From Streptomyces pseudovenezuelae (GTDB lineage: Bacteria > Actinomycetota > Actinomycetes > Streptomycetales > Streptomycetaceae), in assembly GCF_001513955.1 (NCBI RefSeq), contig NZ_KQ948145.1, positions 62,001 through 126,000 of the forward strand: 64,000 nucleotides of DNA, in the 5' to 3' direction. Each line of letters begins with the position of its first letter. Position 1 is the stretch's first letter. The notes beneath the pieces were generated by a model. It saw only the letters and a list, made by a program, of their open reading frames with translations. It did not search any database and was not told the origin of the DNA. Positions 31,761-41,290 of this stretch are shown one piece after another. The translations under genes and the position numbers were made by a program.

Positions 31761-33575
31761 TCAGCCAAAGATGTCGTACTGCTGGAACCCGGTCCCCACG
31801 CTGGTCCTTGTGGCAAAGATCTCGCTGGTCGCCTTGCCGGTGCCCTTGTACAGGTAGAGCGTGCCGCCCGGGGTGCGGGCCAGCAGGTCGGCCCTGCCGT
31901 CGCCGGTGATGTCACCGACGGCGTCGAAGGCGTTGTAGCCGCTCCAGTTCGTGCGCACCTTGACGCGGGCCGCGAAGACGCCCGTGCCGGACGTGCCGGT
32001 GCCCTTGTACAGGTAGAGGTCGCCGGTGCTCTTGTTGCGGGCCAGCACGTCCGCCTTGCCGTCGCCGGTGAAGTCGCCGTGGCCGAGCAGCTGGTTGTAC
32101 TGGCTCCAGCCGCCACCGACCCTGACCCGGGCCGAGAAGCTGCCGTCGCCCTTGCCCGGGTAGATCCACAGGACGCCCGCGGAGTCCACGGAGAGCAGGT
32201 CGGGCTTGTAGTCGCCGGTCACGTCGCCGGGGGTGACGATCCGGGTGCGGGTCCGCCAGTCGGTGAAGACCTTCTTCGGGGCGGCCCAGGCACCGCCGGT
32301 GGACGACGGGACGAACCGCAGCCAGTACACGTCACCGGTGGCGGAGACGCGGTAGAGCAGGTCCTGGAAGCCGTCCCGGTTCAGGTCGGTCTGCCGGACG
32401 AGGTTCACACCGTTCCAGTCGCCCCAGGACTGCCGGGCGGCGAAGGTCGTGCCCTTGGAGTCCTGCTCGTAGCCGACCTTGGTGGAGGACTTGCGCATCC
32501 ACAGGTCGGCCTTGTGGTCGAAGCTCAGGTTGGTGTCGTCGACGCGCGGGTAGGCGGCGCCGACGTACTTGCTGACCTTGGTGAAGACGCTGTAGGCGCC
32601 CTTGGCGACGCAGTCCGTCACGTTCCAGGAGACGACGCCGACGATCCGCCCGTTCACCACGAGGGGGCCGCCGGAGTCACCGCTGCAGATGGCGGTCGTA
32701 CCGGCGTCGCTGCCGCTGGCGGCCGGGCCCGCGCAGGTCATGTGCCCCTTGATGAACCAGGAGCCGTAGGCCGCGGCACAGGTCGTGTCCGACTTGATGG
32801 GCAGCGTGGCCGTCTTCAGCGTCGGGGAGATGTCGTCGCTGGTGGAGCTGGTGCGGCCCCAGCCGTAGACCTTGGCGGTCTTGGCACCGGTCGTGGCGGG
32901 GTCGTACGAGGCGGTGTCGGTGGCCGTCGTCATGCGGATCGGGGTGGCCTTGACGGGAGCCGCCAGGGTCAGGACCGCGATGTCGTTGTCGATGGTGTCC
33001 GCGTTGTACGACGGGTGGTACCACTGCCGCAGGATGGCCGTGGCGGTTCCGCCGTGCAGGTCGCCGTCCTCGGAGGGCAGCTGCGTGGCCCCCGTCACCA
33101 CGGCACCGCCCTTGGCCCAGTCGGCGCCCTTGACGCAGTGCGCGGCGGTGAGGATCTTCGTCGGCGCGACGACCGCGCCGCCGCAGAAGAACCCGGTGTC
33201 GTCGCTGGTGTCCGTGGTCCCCTGGTCGTCGGTGTACCAGAGCTGGGCCATCCACGGGGCCGAGGTGATGGTGGTCGTCGTGCCACCGATGATCATCGGC
33301 GAGACGGTGGAGTCGACCTTGCCACCGCTCATCGGCGACCGGGTCATCGTCCCGGAGGTGTCCTCCGCCGCGATGGCACCGGCGATCCGCTGCTCCAGTT
33401 CGGCCTGCGACGGCGTGGACACGGTGGCGGCGGCCGGGACCGGCGCCTGCGGCTCGGGCGCGGCGGTGGCGGCGTTCGCCGACGTGGCCAGCAGTGCGGC
33501 GGCCACGGCGACGGGCAGAGCGATCCACGCACGCCGTCTGTGCCGGCCGGCGTCTCCGGACATGGGTATACCCAT
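31761..33575 (-). CDS. secreted trypsin-like serine protease with C-terminal FG-GAP repeats
   Basis: This 604-residue exported protein has a signal peptide (about 1-36, ALLATSANAATA). A short propeptide is followed by a chymotrypsin-fold domain starting near MIIGGTTT (about residue 94). The triad is visible: His in LTAAHC, Asp in DNDIAVL, Ser in CSGDSGGPL. From about residue 345 it has FG-GAP/VCBS-type blades with calcium-site sequences, such as DLNRDGFQD, DVTGDYKPD, DFTGDGKAD and DITGDGRAD. The repeats may bind substrate or other proteins. The ATG at 33575 follows GGGGGGACTTGC. Upstream lies the rho terminator, so it is an independent transcript. Confidence 0.93.
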   Translation of the reverse strand: MGIPMSGDAGRHRRRAWIALPVAVAAALLATSANAATAAPEPQAPVPAAATVSTPSQAELEQRIAGAIAAEDTSGTMTRSPMSGGKVDSTVSPMIIGGTTTTITSAPWMAQLWYTDDQGTTDTSDDTGFFCGGAVVAPTKILTAAHCVKGADWAKGGAVVTGATQLPSEDGDLHGGTATAILRQWYHPSYNADTIDNDIAVLTLAAPVKATPIRMTTATDTASYDPATTGAKTAKVYGWGRTSSTSDDISPTLKTATLPIKSDTTCAAAYGSWFIKGHMTCAGPAASGSDAGTTAICSGDSGGPLVVNGRIVGVVSWNVTDCVAKGAYSVFTKVSKYVGAAYPRVDDTNLSFDHKADLWMRKSSTKVGYEQDSKGTTFAARQSWGDWNGVNLVRQTDLNRDGFQDLLYRVSATGDVYWLRFVPSSTGGAWAAPKKVFTDWRTRTRIVTPGDVTGDYKPDLLSVDSAGVLWIYPGKGDGSFSARVRVGGGWSQYNQLLGHGDFTGDGKADVLARNKSTGDLYLYKGTGTSGTGVFAARVKVRTNWSGYNAFDAVGDITGDGRADLLARTPGGTLYLYKGTGKATSEIFATRTSVGTGFQQYDIFG

Positions 33576-33642
33576 GCAAGTCCCCCCAAGGGATCAGAAG
33601 TTCAGAGATCGAAAATTCGACCGAAGAGCGTGATCCTAAACC

Positions 33643-33681
33643 AAAGAGGGCCGCCCCCCGAGAACGGGGGCGGCCCTCTTT
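33643..33681 (-). terminator. strong intrinsic terminator after rho
   Basis: A perfect 16-base-pair stem (AAAGAGGGCCGCCCCC and its complement, 7-base loop) begins 15 bases after the rho stop. On the minus strand it is A-rich before and ends in TTT, the classic intrinsic-terminator form. Confidence 0.92.
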
Positions 33682-33695
33682 CCGAACGTTTGACG

Positions 33696-35732
33696 TCAGT
33701 CGCCGTTGCCCGGCGTCGGCGTCGTCTTCTGGATCTGCATCAGGAACTCGGCGTTCGACTTCGTCTGCTTCATCTTGTCGAGAAGCAGCTCGACCGCCTG
33801 CTGCTGGTCGAGGGCGTGCAGCACCCGGCGCAGCTTCCAGACGATCCCGAGCTCGTCGGGGGCGAGCAGGATCTCTTCCTTACGGGTACCGGACGCGTCC
33901 ACGTCCACCGCCGGGAAGATCCGCTTGTCGGCGAGCTTGCGGTCGAGCTTGAGCTCGGCGTTGCCGGTGCCCTTGAACTCCTCGAAGATGACCTCGTCCA
34001 TGCGGGACCCGGTGTCCACCAGGGCGGTGGCGAGGATGGTCAGCGAGCCGCCGTCCTCGATGTTGCGGGCCGCACCGAAGAAGCGCTTCGGCGGGTACAG
34101 GGCGGTCGAGTCGACACCACCGGACAGGATGCGGCCGGAGGCGGGCGCGGCGAGGTTGTACGCACGGCCCAGACGCGTGATCGAGTCGAGCAGCACGACC
34201 ACGTCGTGACCCAGCTCCACCAGCCGCTTGGCACGCTCGATGGCGAGCTCGGCGACCGTGGTGTGGTCCTCGGCCGGGCGGTCGAAGGTCGAGGAGATGA
34301 CCTCGCCCTTCACCGACCGCTGCATGTCGGTGACCTCTTCCGGACGCTCGTCGACCAGGACGACCATCAGGTGGCACTCGGGGTTGTTGTGCGTGATCGC
34401 GTTGGCGATCGCCTGCATGATCATGGTCTTGCCGGTCTTCGGCGGGGCCACGATCAGACCGCGCTGGCCCTTGCCGATCGGCGCGACGAGGTCGATGATG
34501 CGGGTGGTCAGGACGCCGGGGTCGGTCTCCAGACGGAGGCGGTCCTGCGGGTACAGCGGCGTCAGCTTGTTGAACTCCGGGCGGCCACGGCCGTGTTCGG
34601 GCGCCATGCCGTTGACGGAGTCCAGCCGGACCAGCGCGTTGAACTTCTCGCGCCGCTCGCCTTCCTTGGGCTGACGGACCGCACCGGTGATGTGGTCGCC
34701 CTTGCGCAGGCCGTTCTTGCGGACCTGGGCCAGGGAGACGTACACGTCGTTGGGGCCCGGCAGGTAGCCCGACGTCCGGATGAAGGCGTAGTTGTCGAGG
34801 ATGTCCAGGATGCCCGCGACCGGGATCAGGACGTCGTCCTCGTTGATCTGCGGCTCGGGGCCGCCCATCTCGTCACGGCCACGACGCCCACGGCGGTCCC
34901 GGTAACGACCGCGCCGGCCGCGGCGGCCGCCCTCGAAGTCGTCGTCGTCCTGGGGGCCGTTGTCGCGCTGCTGACGGTCCTGGCGGTCCTGGCGGCCGCC
35001 GCCCTGCTGCTGGTTCTGCTGCTGGCGCTGACCGCCCTGGCCCTGCTGGTCGTCGCTCTTGCGACGCTCACCGCGGTCCCCGCGGTCGCCACGCTCTCCG
35101 CGGTCACGGCCGCGGTCACGCTCGCGGCGGTCGCGCCGGCCACGGCCCTCGCCGTCACCGGCGTCGCCCTGCGGCTGCTGCGCCGGGGTCTCGGCCTTGG
35201 CCTCGTTCCTCGCCTCGGCCACGACGGTCTCGGGGCTGCCCGCGGGGGCGCCCGCCTCGGCGGTGGCACGGCGGCGACGGCGCTCGGCGGGAGCGTCGTC
35301 CCCCGCGCGCTCGGCGGCCGGCTGGCCGGGAATCTCGATCTGCTGCTGGGCCACGGCCTTCTCGGCGGGGGCCTCGGCCTTCGCCTCCGCCTTCTTCTCG
35401 GCGGCCTCGCCGGTGCGGGCCTTGGAGGTGGCGCGGCGCTTCGGCTTGGTCTCGGCGTCGCCCGCGGCAGTCGCGGCCTTGGGAGCCGCGGCACCTCCGC
35501 CGGCCTGCGCCTCCTTGATGACCTCGATCAGCTGGCTCTTGCGCATACGCGCGGTGCCCTTGATACCGAGGCCGGATGCGACCTGCTGCAGCTCGGCCAG
35601 CACCATGCCGTCGAGGCCGGTACCGCGGCGCCGCCGGGAGCCGGCACCGGTGGCAGGCGCGGAGGCGTCCGTGGAGGGCGCGGCAGCGGTCTCCTCGACA
35701 CGTGCGCCCATCAGATCGGTGGTGTCGCTCAC
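33696..35732 (-). CDS. rho: transcription termination factor Rho, with long actinobacterial N-terminal insert
   Basis: Rho is the RNA helicase that ends transcription. The 678-residue protein has an N-terminal Rho_N helical region ([20 protein letters not shown] near residue 50). About 200 residues of low-complexity Arg/Gly/Asp/Gln/Asn sequence follow, then the RNA-binding cold-shock domain. The ATPase core carries [16 protein letters not shown] (Walker A) and [15 protein letters not shown] (Walker B). I chose the GTG at 35732 with GGAAGG upstream. The long insert is known in actinobacterial Rho and is thought to add RNA binding. A 409-base upstream gap precedes the gene. Confidence 0.96.
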   Translation of the reverse strand: MSDTTDLMGARVEETAAAPSTDASAPATGAGSRRRRGTGLDGMVLAELQQVASGLGIKGTARMRKSQLIEVIKEAQAGGGAAAPKAATAAGDAETKPKRRATSKARTGEAAEKKAEAKAEAPAEKAVAQQQIEIPGQPAAERAGDDAPAERRRRRATAEAGAPAGSPETVVAEARNEAKAETPAQQPQGDAGDGEGRGRRDRRERDRGRDRGERGDRGDRGERRKSDDQQGQGGQRQQQNQQQGGGRQDRQDRQQRDNGPQDDDDFEGGRRGRRGRYRDRRGRRGRDEMGGPEPQINEDDVLIPVAGILDILDNYAFIRTSGYLPGPNDVYVSLAQVRKNGLRKGDHITGAVRQPKEGERREKFNALVRLDSVNGMAPEHGRGRPEFNKLTPLYPQDRLRLETDPGVLTTRIIDLVAPIGKGQRGLIVAPPKTGKTMIMQAIANAITHNNPECHLMVVLVDERPEEVTDMQRSVKGEVISSTFDRPAEDHTTVAELAIERAKRLVELGHDVVVLLDSITRLGRAYNLAAPASGRILSGGVDSTALYPPKRFFGAARNIEDGGSLTILATALVDTGSRMDEVIFEEFKGTGNAELKLDRKLADKRIFPAVDVDASGTRKEEILLAPDELGIVWKLRRVLHALDQQQAVELLLDKMKQTKSNAEFLMQIQKTTPTPGNGD

Positions 35733-36141
35733 GAAGGGTCCTTCCCTGGAGCGGACGTCGGCCTGTCTGGCTCGGCGACCGTTTGTGCTGTCCGACGGCG
35801 GTCCCATCCTTGTGGACCGTGCCGGGGCGGTGGTCCGCCTAAGCGGCGGAGGAATGTGGTGACGGCGCTTCCGAGAGCCGTGGCACTGAGTGTCCGTGTC
35901 ACTTTGGCTTGGTCGCACCGGTTCCGGAGCGTGCCCGGCAAGTCGCTCAGTGCCCGCGTACGAGGTACTGCCCATGTACGTCGTACGGAACGCAGTGCGG
36001 CTTGGGAGGCTCCCGGAAGAATGTCTGTCCCGGACGGGGACGTGAAGCACCTCGCCATGGTGGGGTCGGGTGCAGACTTGAGATTAACACTACCGGATCC
36101 AACAAACATTCCCCCTCTCGAAATCCGGCACACGCCGGATC
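35733..36141 (-). other. 409-base non-coding region upstream of rho
   Basis: No gene is supported here. The part nearest thrB (36070-36120) is the most AT-rich and is the likely promoter region, which would give rho a leader of roughly 300 or more bases. Rho genes are often autoregulated through their leader in other bacteria; no specific structure was identified. Confidence 0.5.
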
Positions 36142-37071
36142 TCACATGTCACTGGCGGCCGCGAGCGGGAGCACACAGGCCCCCTGGGCGTCGAGGTCCA
36201 GCCGGTTGGCGGCCCAGCCCTCGCCCGCCAGATGGGCCACCTTGTCGGCGCTGTCCGCGTCGACCAGCGCGAGCACGGTGGGCCCCGCCCCTGAGATGAC
36301 TGCCGGGACTCCGTCGGCCCGCAGCCGCTCCACCAGTGCGGCGCTCTCCGGCATGGCGGGAGCGCGGTACTCCTGGTGGAGACGGTCCTCGGTGGCCGGC
36401 AGCAGCAGCTCGGGGCGCCTGGTGAGGGCCTCGACGAGCAGCGCGGCACGGCCGGCGTTGGCGGCGGCGTCGACGTGCGGCACGGTGCGCGGGAGCAGTC
36501 CGCGCGCGGTCTCGGTCAGGACGGGCTTCCCGGGCACGAAAACCACCGGAACGATGGAACGGTCGGGCTCCAGCCTGATCGCCCGGGCGGCACCGGCCTC
36601 CATCCAGGCGACGGTGAAGCCGCCGAGCAGGCACGGGGCCACGTTGTCGGGGTGGCCCTCGATCTCGGTGGCGAGCTCCAGGAGCGCGGTGTCGTCGAGC
36701 CGGGCCTCGCCGCCTATGGTCACGGCGCGCGCGGCGACGATTCCGGCGCAGATGGCGGCCGAGGAGGAGCCGAGGCCCCGACCGTGCGGGATGCGGTTGG
36801 CGCAGACGATCTCCAGGCCGCGCGGCTGGCCGCCCAGCAGGTCGAAGGCGGTGCGCAGGGAGCGGACGAGCAGGTGGCTCTCGTCCCGCGGGAGCGTCTC
36901 GCTGCCCTCTCCCGCGATGTCGATGTGCAGCCCTGAGTCGGCCACCCGGACCACGACGTCGTCGTAGAGCCCCAGCGAGAGGCCCAGGGCGTCGAAGCCC
37001 GGGCCGAGGTTGGCGCTGGTGGCGGGGACGCGCACCCGGACGGCGGCGGCACGGAAGGCGGGACCGGCCAT
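36142..37071 (-). CDS. thrB: homoserine kinase
   Basis: ThrB phosphorylates homoserine for threonine synthesis. The 309-residue protein is a GHMP kinase. It has an N-terminal ATSANLGPGFDALGL motif (residues 16-30), the phosphate-binding loop HGRGLGSSSAAICAG near 95, and the C-terminal ISGAGPTVLAL. The ATG at 37071 (MAGPAFRAAAVRV) is preceded by GAGAG. It follows thrC after a 260-base gap and precedes rho. The gene belongs to the lysA-hom-thrC-thrB cluster for aspartate-family amino acids. Confidence 0.95.
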   Translation of the reverse strand: MAGPAFRAAAVRVRVPATSANLGPGFDALGLSLGLYDDVVVRVADSGLHIDIAGEGSETLPRDESHLLVRSLRTAFDLLGGQPRGLEIVCANRIPHGRGLGSSSAAICAGIVAARAVTIGGEARLDDTALLELATEIEGHPDNVAPCLLGGFTVAWMEAGAARAIRLEPDRSIVPVVFVPGKPVLTETARGLLPRTVPHVDAAANAGRAALLVEALTRRPELLLPATEDRLHQEYRAPAMPESAALVERLRADGVPAVISGAGPTVLALVDADSADKVAHLAGEGWAANRLDLDAQGACVLPLAAASDM

Positions 37072-37330
37072 CTCTCGATGACTCTCCTTGAGCTGCGTGA
37101 TTGTCGAATGACATTCGATGACGTACGAAGACCCTGCTGGCCGCGGAGACGACGTGGCGCCCCGCTGTACGCGAGGGCATATGCAGCGGGCGGGTTCGGT
37201 ACAGCCTATCGAAGGAAGGTTCTGTGGCGACATAGGGCGCACAGGAGGCGCACGATGCGTGTCGTAAGCCCCCTGTGCACCCCCGGTAGGGAAGGCCCCG
37301 CCGTACGCCGGTCAGGGGTGCCGCGCGCTG

Positions 37331-38389
37331 TTACGCGAGTCCGAGTCGCTCGGCCGCCGTCGCCGCGTCGACCGGGACGGTGACGGGCTGCGGGGCGCCC
37401 GCGACGGCCCAGTCGGGGTCCTTGAGGCCGTTGCCGGTGACCGTGCACACGATCTTCTGGCCCGGGTCGACCTTGCCCTGCTCGGCGGCCTTCAGCAGAC
37501 CGGCCACGGAGGCGGCGGAGGCGGGCTCCACGAAGACACCCTCCTGAGCGGCCAACAGCCGGTAGGCGCGCAGGATCTCACGGTCCGTCACCTCGTCGAT
37601 GAACCCGCCGGACTCCTCCTTCGCCGCGAGGGCGTACTGCCAGGAGGCGGGGTTGCCGATGCGGATGGCGGTGGCGATGGTCGACGGGTCCTTGACGATC
37701 TCGCCGCGCACGATCGGGGCGCTGCCGGAGGCCTGGAAGCCCCACATCCGGGGCGTCTTCGCGGCGATGCCGTCGGCGGCGTACTCCTTGTAGCCCTTCC
37801 AGTACGCCGTGATGTTGCCGGCGTTGCCGACCGGCAGGACGTGGATGTCGGGCGCGTCGCCGAGCATGTCGACGATCTCGAAGGCACCGGTCTTCTGGCC
37901 CTCGATGCGCACCGGGTTGACCGAATTGACCAGCGCCACCGGGTAGTTGTCGCTCAGCGAGCGGGCCAGGGTGAGGCAGTCGTCGAAGTTTCCGTCGACC
38001 TGGAGGATCTTCGCGCCGTGCACGAGGGCCTGGCCCATCTTGCCGAGCGCGATCTTGCCCCGCGGCACCAGCACGGCACAGACCATGCCCGCGCGTACGG
38101 CGTAGGCGGCGGCGCTGGCCGAGGTGTTGCCGGTGGAGGCGCAGATGACCGCCTTCGCGCCCTCCTCCTTGGCCCGCGTGATGGCCATGGTCATACCGCG
38201 GTCCTTGAAGGACCCGGTGGGGTTGGCGCCCTCCACCTTGAGGTGGACCTCGCACCCGGTGCGCTCGGAGAGCACCTGCGCGGGCACGAGGGGCGTGCCG
38301 CCCTCACGGAGCGTCACGACCGGCGTGGTGTCGGAGACGGGCAGCCGGTCCCGGTACTCCTCGATGATTCCGCGCCACTGGTGGGTCAT
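37331..38389 (-). CDS. thrC: threonine synthase
   Basis: ThrC converts O-phosphohomoserine to threonine. The 352-residue fold-type II PLP enzyme has the lysine motif [11 protein letters not shown] near residue 57. The PLP phosphate-cup sequence [16 protein letters not shown] lies near 188. The length fits the short class II enzymes of actinobacteria. The start is ATG 38389; hom ends seven bases upstream (38396), so the two are co-transcribed and probably coupled. Confidence 0.96.
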   Translation of the reverse strand: MTHQWRGIIEEYRDRLPVSDTTPVVTLREGGTPLVPAQVLSERTGCEVHLKVEGANPTGSFKDRGMTMAITRAKEEGAKAVICASTGNTSASAAAYAVRAGMVCAVLVPRGKIALGKMGQALVHGAKILQVDGNFDDCLTLARSLSDNYPVALVNSVNPVRIEGQKTGAFEIVDMLGDAPDIHVLPVGNAGNITAYWKGYKEYAADGIAAKTPRMWGFQASGSAPIVRGEIVKDPSTIATAIRIGNPASWQYALAAKEESGGFIDEVTDREILRAYRLLAAQEGVFVEPASAASVAGLLKAAEQGKVDPGQKIVCTVTGNGLKDPDWAVAGAPQPVTVPVDAATAAERLGLA

Positions 38390-38395
38390 TGCTGG

Positions 38396-39688
38396 TTACT
38401 CTCCTTCAACCCGCATGATGCTGGCGACACCCCGCACGGTGTCGAGCTTGCGCAACGCCTCGACGGTCCCGCCCAGGGCGGCGTCGGACGCGCGGTGCGT
38501 GACGACGACGAGGGACGCCTCGCCGTCCTTCCCCTGCTGCCGAACGGTATCGATGGACACCCCGTGCTCGGCGAACACGGTGGCGACCTGGGCGAGAACA
38601 CCCGGTTTGTCGGCCACGTCCAGGCTGATGTGGTAGCGCGTGACGACCTCGCCCATGCCCGAGACGGTCAGGGCGGCGTACGCGGACTCACCGGGCCCGG
38701 TCGTGCCGCTGAGCCGGTTGCGGCAGACGGCGACCAGGTCGCCGAGTACGGCGGAGGCGGTCGGGGCGCCGCCCGCGCCCGGGCCGTAGAACATCAGCTG
38801 GCCGGAGGCGTCGGACTCGACGAACACGGCGTTGTAGGCACCGCGGACGGAGGCCAGCGGATGGCTCAGCGGGATCATCGCGGGGTGCACGCGCGCGGTG
38901 ACGGACCGGCCGTCCTCGGCGCGCTCGCAGATGGCGAGCAGCTTGATGGTGCAGCCCATCTCCTTCGCGGAGGCGAAGTCGGCGGCGGTGACTTCGGTCA
39001 TGCCCTCGCGGTAGACGTCGTCGAGCCGCACGCGCGTGTGGAAGGCGATCCCGGCGAGGATGGCGGCCTTGGCGGCGGCGTCGAAGCCCTCGACGTCGGC
39101 GGTCGGGTCGGCCTCCGCGTATCCGAGGGCGGTGGCCTCGTCGAGGGCCTCCTGGTAACCGGCCCCCGTGGAGTCCATCTTGTCGAGGATGAAGTTGGTG
39201 GTGCCGTTGACGATCCCGAGCACCCGGTTGACCTTGTCGCCGGCGAGGGACTCGCGCAGCGGACGGATCAGCGGGATGGCACCGGCGACGGCGGCCTCGT
39301 AGTAGAGGTCCTTGCCGTGCTGCCCGGCCACCGCGTGCAGGGCGGCGCCGTCCTGGGCGAGGAGCGCCTTGTTGGCGGAGACGACGGAGGCGCCGTGCTC
39401 GAAGGCGGTGGTGATGAGGGAACGAGCGGGCTCGATGCCCCCGATGACCTCCACCACGACGTCGATGTCCCCGCGTTTGACGAGGGCGGTGGCGTCGGTG
39501 GTGACGAGTTCCTGCGGGATGCCCTCACGGGCCTTGGAGGGACGCCGAACCGCGACCCCCGCGAGCTCCACGGGGGCCCCGATACGGGCGGCGAGGTCGT
39601 CGGCGTGCGTCGTCATGATGCGCGCCACCTCTGAGCCGACCACTCCACAGCCCAGCAGCGCCACCTTCAGCGGACGCGTACGCATCAT
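38396..39688 (-). CDS. hom: homoserine dehydrogenase
   Basis: Hom reduces aspartate semialdehyde to homoserine. The 430-residue protein has a Rossmann domain (VALLGCGVVGSEV, residues 10-22), the catalytic region with YYEAAVAGAIPLIRPLRESL and GIVNGTTNFIL, and a C-terminal ACT domain (about 350-430) for feedback regulation, probably by threonine. Two adjacent ATGs (39688 and 39685) are possible, the second having the better distance to GAGG. The upstream gap to lysA contains two short tandem duplications. It is followed at once by thrC. Confidence 0.96.
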   Translation of the reverse strand: MMRTRPLKVALLGCGVVGSEVARIMTTHADDLAARIGAPVELAGVAVRRPSKAREGIPQELVTTDATALVKRGDIDVVVEVIGGIEPARSLITTAFEHGASVVSANKALLAQDGAALHAVAGQHGKDLYYEAAVAGAIPLIRPLRESLAGDKVNRVLGIVNGTTNFILDKMDSTGAGYQEALDEATALGYAEADPTADVEGFDAAAKAAILAGIAFHTRVRLDDVYREGMTEVTAADFASAKEMGCTIKLLAICERAEDGRSVTARVHPAMIPLSHPLASVRGAYNAVFVESDASGQLMFYGPGAGGAPTASAVLGDLVAVCRNRLSGTTGPGESAYAALTVSGMGEVVTRYHISLDVADKPGVLAQVATVFAEHGVSIDTVRQQGKDGEASLVVVTHRASDAALGGTVEALRKLDTVRGVASIMRVEGE

Positions 39689-39806
39689 CCGACCTCGTTT
39701 CCTCATACCGTCTACGGTGGAACCAGTCTCACTCACCGGACGGGAGTTTCTGCCTCTCGTCCGGATTATGAGACATCTATTTCATTTGTCCGGGGGCGGA
39801 AGACCG

Positions 39807-39842
39807 TAGATCTTCCGTTCCTGGTAGATCTTCCGTTCCTGG
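39807..39842. repeat. tandem 18-bp duplication between lysA and hom
   Basis: The 18-mer TAGATCTTCCGTTCCTGG occurs twice in immediate succession (39807-39824 and 39825-39842). It lies in the gap upstream of hom and just downstream of lysA. Confidence 0.95.
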
Positions 39843-39856
39843 CCCGCGGCGGGTTC

Positions 39857-39884
39857 GTCCGCGGAGGTTTGTCCGCGGAGGTTT
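39857..39884. repeat. tandem 14-bp duplication at the lysA 3' end
   Basis: GTCCGCGGAGGTTT occurs at 39857-39870 and again at 39871-39884, where its last bases overlap the lysA stop codon. It sits 14 bases from the 18-bp duplication. Confidence 0.95.
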
Positions 39885-41274
39885 ATCCGACGTCGAGCCG
39901 CAGAAGGTCCTCCTCGGTCTCCCGGCGGACGATGACGCGGGACTCACCGTCATGGACGGCGACGACCGGCGGGCGCAGCACGTGGTTGTAGTTGCTCGCC
40001 ATGGAACGGCAGTAGGCGCCCGTCGCCGGTACGGCGATGAGGTCACCCGGTGCCAGGTCGGCCGGCAGGAACGCGTCCTTGACCACGATGTCCCCGCTCT
40101 CGCAGTGCTTGCCGACGACCCGGGCGAGCATGGGCGCGGCGTCACTGGTCCTGGACACGAGGGCGACGGTGTACTCGGCGTCGTAGAGCGCGGTGCGGAT
40201 GTTGTCCGACATCCCGCCGTCGACGGAGACGTAGGTGCGCAGCCCGTCGAGGGGCTTGATGGTGCCGACCTCGTAGAGCGTGAAGGCGGTGGGGCCCACG
40301 ATGGCGCGCCCGGGCTCGACGGAGATACGGGGCGTGCGCAGCTTGGCGGCCTCGCACTCACGGGTGACGATCTCGGTGAGCGCCTTGGCGATCTCGTGCG
40401 GCTCGCGGGGATCGTCGTCGCTGGTGTACGCGATCCCGAGGCCACCCCCGAGGTCGATCTCGGGAAGCTCGACACCGTGCTCGTCTCGGACGTCCTTGAG
40501 CAGCCCGACCACGCGGTGCGCAGCGACCTCGAAGCCCGACATGTCGAAGATCTGCGAGCCGATGTGCGAGTGGATGCCGATGAGCTCGATCCCGTCGAGC
40601 TTCAGCGCCCGCCGCACGGCCTCGGCGGCCTGTCCGCCGGCCAGCGGGATGCCGAACTTCTGGTCCTCGTGGGCGGTGGCGATGAACTCGTGGGTGTGCG
40701 CCTCGACGCCGACGGTGATACGGATCTGGACCCGTTGCCGCTTCCCCAGGCTCTGCGCGATGTGCGCGACCCGGACGATCTCCTGGAACGAGTCGAGGAC
40801 GATCCGCCCCACCCCGCTCTCGATGGCCCTGGTGATCTCTTCCGTCGACTTGTTGTTGCCGTGGAAGGCGATGCGGTCGGCGGGCATGCCGGCGGACAGG
40901 GCGGTGGCGAGTTCACCCCCGGAGCAGACGTCCAGGTTGAGCCCTTCCTCGTGCAGCCAACGCACGACGGCTCGCGACAGGAACGCCTTGCCGGCGTAGA
41001 AGACGTCGGCGTCGGTCCCGAACGCACTGCGCCACGCCCGCGCCCGCGCCCGGAAGTCGGCCTCGTCGACGACATAGGCGGGGGTGCCGTGCTGCTCGGC
41101 GAGTTGCGTCGCGGTGATACCGCCCACGGTGAGGACGCCGTCCTCGTCGCGGGTGACCGTCTGGGCCCAGACCTTGGGGTCGAGGGTGTTGAGGTCGGCG
41201 GGCGGGGCGGAGTAGTGGCCCTCGGGAAGGACGTCGGCGTGCCGGGGCCCGGCGGGATGTGCGGAACGGCTCAT
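39883..41274 (-). CDS. lysA: diaminopimelate decarboxylase
   Basis: LysA decarboxylates meso-diaminopimelate to lysine. The 463-residue protein is an alanine-racemase-fold PLP enzyme. The PLP lysine is in VFYAGKAFLSR near residue 93, HSHIGSQIFD lies near 232, EPGRAIVG near 325, and the dimer-contributed CESGD near 375. The ATG at 41274 has only a weak AAGAAG site; the frame extends upstream into the nrtL gene, which supports the ATG as start. nrtL ends 16 bases away on the same strand, so the two are probably co-transcribed. Confidence 0.96.
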   Translation of the reverse strand: MSRSAHPAGPRHADVLPEGHYSAPPADLNTLDPKVWAQTVTRDEDGVLTVGGITATQLAEQHGTPAYVVDEADFRARARAWRSAFGTDADVFYAGKAFLSRAVVRWLHEEGLNLDVCSGGELATALSAGMPADRIAFHGNNKSTEEITRAIESGVGRIVLDSFQEIVRVAHIAQSLGKRQRVQIRITVGVEAHTHEFIATAHEDQKFGIPLAGGQAAEAVRRALKLDGIELIGIHSHIGSQIFDMSGFEVAAHRVVGLLKDVRDEHGVELPEIDLGGGLGIAYTSDDDPREPHEIAKALTEIVTRECEAAKLRTPRISVEPGRAIVGPTAFTLYEVGTIKPLDGLRTYVSVDGGMSDNIRTALYDAEYTVALVSRTSDAAPMLARVVGKHCESGDIVVKDAFLPADLAPGDLIAVPATGAYCRSMASNYNHVLRPPVVAVHDGESRVIVRRETEEDLLRLDVG

Positions 41275-41290
41275 CTTCTTGACTGGCTCT

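Noticed and set aside
31707..36299. Very long plus-strand open frame (over 1500 codons) opposite the protease, rho and their neighbours
   Set aside because: It is the mirror of high-GC genes on the minus strand, has no recognisable domain, and runs through a strong terminator; high GC makes such antisense frames common.
37205..37330. Short frame after GGAGGCGCACG near 37255 considered as a leader peptide before thrB
   Set aside because: It lies on the plus strand, opposite to the thr genes, and runs antisense into thrC.
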